DNA of 5,372 bases from the NCBI GenBank assembly GCA_947176115.1, contig CAMWPK010000108.1, positions 1 to 5,372 of the forward strand, written 5' to 3'. This document shows positions 5,099-5,372 of this stretch, one piece after another; positions within the stretch are counted from its first letter, which is position 1; each line of letters begins with the position of its first letter. The DNA is from an uncultured Clostridia bacterium (lineage in GTDB: Bacteria > Bacillota > Clostridia > Christensenellales > UBA3700). A program made the translations under genes and the position numbers. A model generated the notes under the pieces. The model searched no databases and was not told the DNA's origin. It saw only the letters and a program-made list of their open reading frames with translations.

Positions 5099-5276
5099 AG
5101 CTACCGCGGATAGCCTTATGCAATGTAGCCCCTGTTGATAGGGCGAGACATTCTACACGATATAATACGTCTAAGACGCCTTAAAAATGCATAAATTTCA
5201 AATAAAAAAATTGATATTTCTTAGTCATTACAACGAAATTTGTTGATACCTGTCGGCTATTTCCGCAATCGGTATC
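5097..5276 (-). other. Gene-free intergenic stretch with three predicted hairpins (possible structured leader or small RNA)
   Basis: The non-coding region 5053-5304 holds no convincing gene. On the minus strand three hairpins can be drawn by eye. The first, at 5276-5245, has outer stem GATACC/GGTATC and inner stem CGG/CCG. The second, at 5152-5122, has outer AATGT/ACATT and inner GCCCT/AGGGGC with a bulge. The third, at 5117-5097, has a 9-bp stem with two wobbles and a CGC triloop. The last two are adjacent, separated by 4 bases, and lie just upstream of the 89-residue gene. No known RNA family is recognised. A U-rich stretch (TTTTTTTATTT, 5212-5202) lies between the first hairpin and the other two. 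Confidence 0.3.
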
Positions 5277-5304
5277 CCCACCAAAATATTCATTGAAACA
5301 AAAA

Positions 5305-5334
5305 GTACGAACTCACTTTGGCGTGTGTTCGTAC
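5305..5334. terminator. Strong intrinsic terminator, possibly bidirectional
   Basis: An 8-bp stem (GTACGAAC/GTTCGTAC, 5305-5312 with 5327-5334) is followed by one mismatch and three more pairs (CAC/GTG) around a 6-base loop. On the minus strand it runs into TTTTTGTTT. On the plus strand AGTTCTTTTTTAA follows, so it could work both ways. Since every gene here is on the minus strand, it most likely ends the transcript of a gene beyond 5372. Bases 5335-5372 show nothing else. Confidence 0.8.
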
Positions 5335-5372
5335 AGTTCTTTTTTAATTAGAAATGTTACTGTAAACTAAAT

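Noticed and set aside
5135..5166. Plus-strand promoter TTGATA...TATAAT
   Set aside because: The spacing is 20 bp and no plausible plus-strand gene follows.
5228..5293. 21-codon minus-strand mini-gene (MNILVGIPIAEI...) with a second tiny frame overlapping its stop
   Set aside because: There is no SD, it sits immediately after the U tract of a terminator, and it overlaps a hairpin. Such lengths are expected by chance.
1..5372. CRISPR array, insertion sequence or phage genes
   Set aside because: No regularly spaced direct repeats, transposase-like frames or terminal inverted repeats with target duplications were seen on either strand.

Overview
All identifiable genes in this window lie on the minus strand, so gene order is described here from high to low coordinates. 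The DNA is AT-rich and has strong TTGACA/TAAAAT-type promoters with 17-bp spacing, AGGAG-type Shine-Dalgarno (SD) sites, hairpin-plus-U-tract terminators and a tRNA gene with an encoded CCA. It also carries a short Cys-containing lipoprotein, a MepA/DinF-like MATE transporter and a cytidylate-kinase-like domain. Together these suggest a low-GC Bacillota, probably a clostridial gut-type lineage. The exact taxon cannot be read from the sequence.

Layout from the right end: a strong hairpin terminator (5305-5334) closes whatever lies beyond 5372. A stretch of about 250 bases follows with no convincing gene but three predicted hairpins. Next is an 89-residue orphan protein with a Pro/Thr-rich N-terminus (4783-5052) and its own terminator (4715-4745). 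Then comes an SGNH/GDSL hydrolase with one N-terminal membrane anchor (3925-4629), whose promoter contains an 18-bp perfect palindrome. Next are tRNA-Gly(CCC) (3758-3831), with an unusual C at T-loop position 55, and a small lipoprotein (3183-3692).

The centrepiece is a 663-residue protein (980-2971) in which a 12-helix MATE antiporter is fused in frame to a C-terminal cytidylate-kinase-like domain. It has a near-consensus promoter and a leader of about 120 nt. The leader holds a 13-bp terminator-like hairpin and a second hairpin that buries the SD, with an alternative pairing that would free it. This transcript ends at a hairpin terminator (932-955). At the left edge is the first 289 codons of a geranylgeranyl-reductase-family flavoprotein (1-867), cut by the window.

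Most genes appear to be separate transcription units rather than one operon. There is no obvious terminator after the hydrolase, the tRNA or the lipoprotein, so read-through is possible there. A shared pathway is not evident. Several products act at the membrane or cell envelope (hydrolase, lipoprotein, MATE). The best candidate for something new is the transporter-kinase fusion with its probable regulatory RNA leader.
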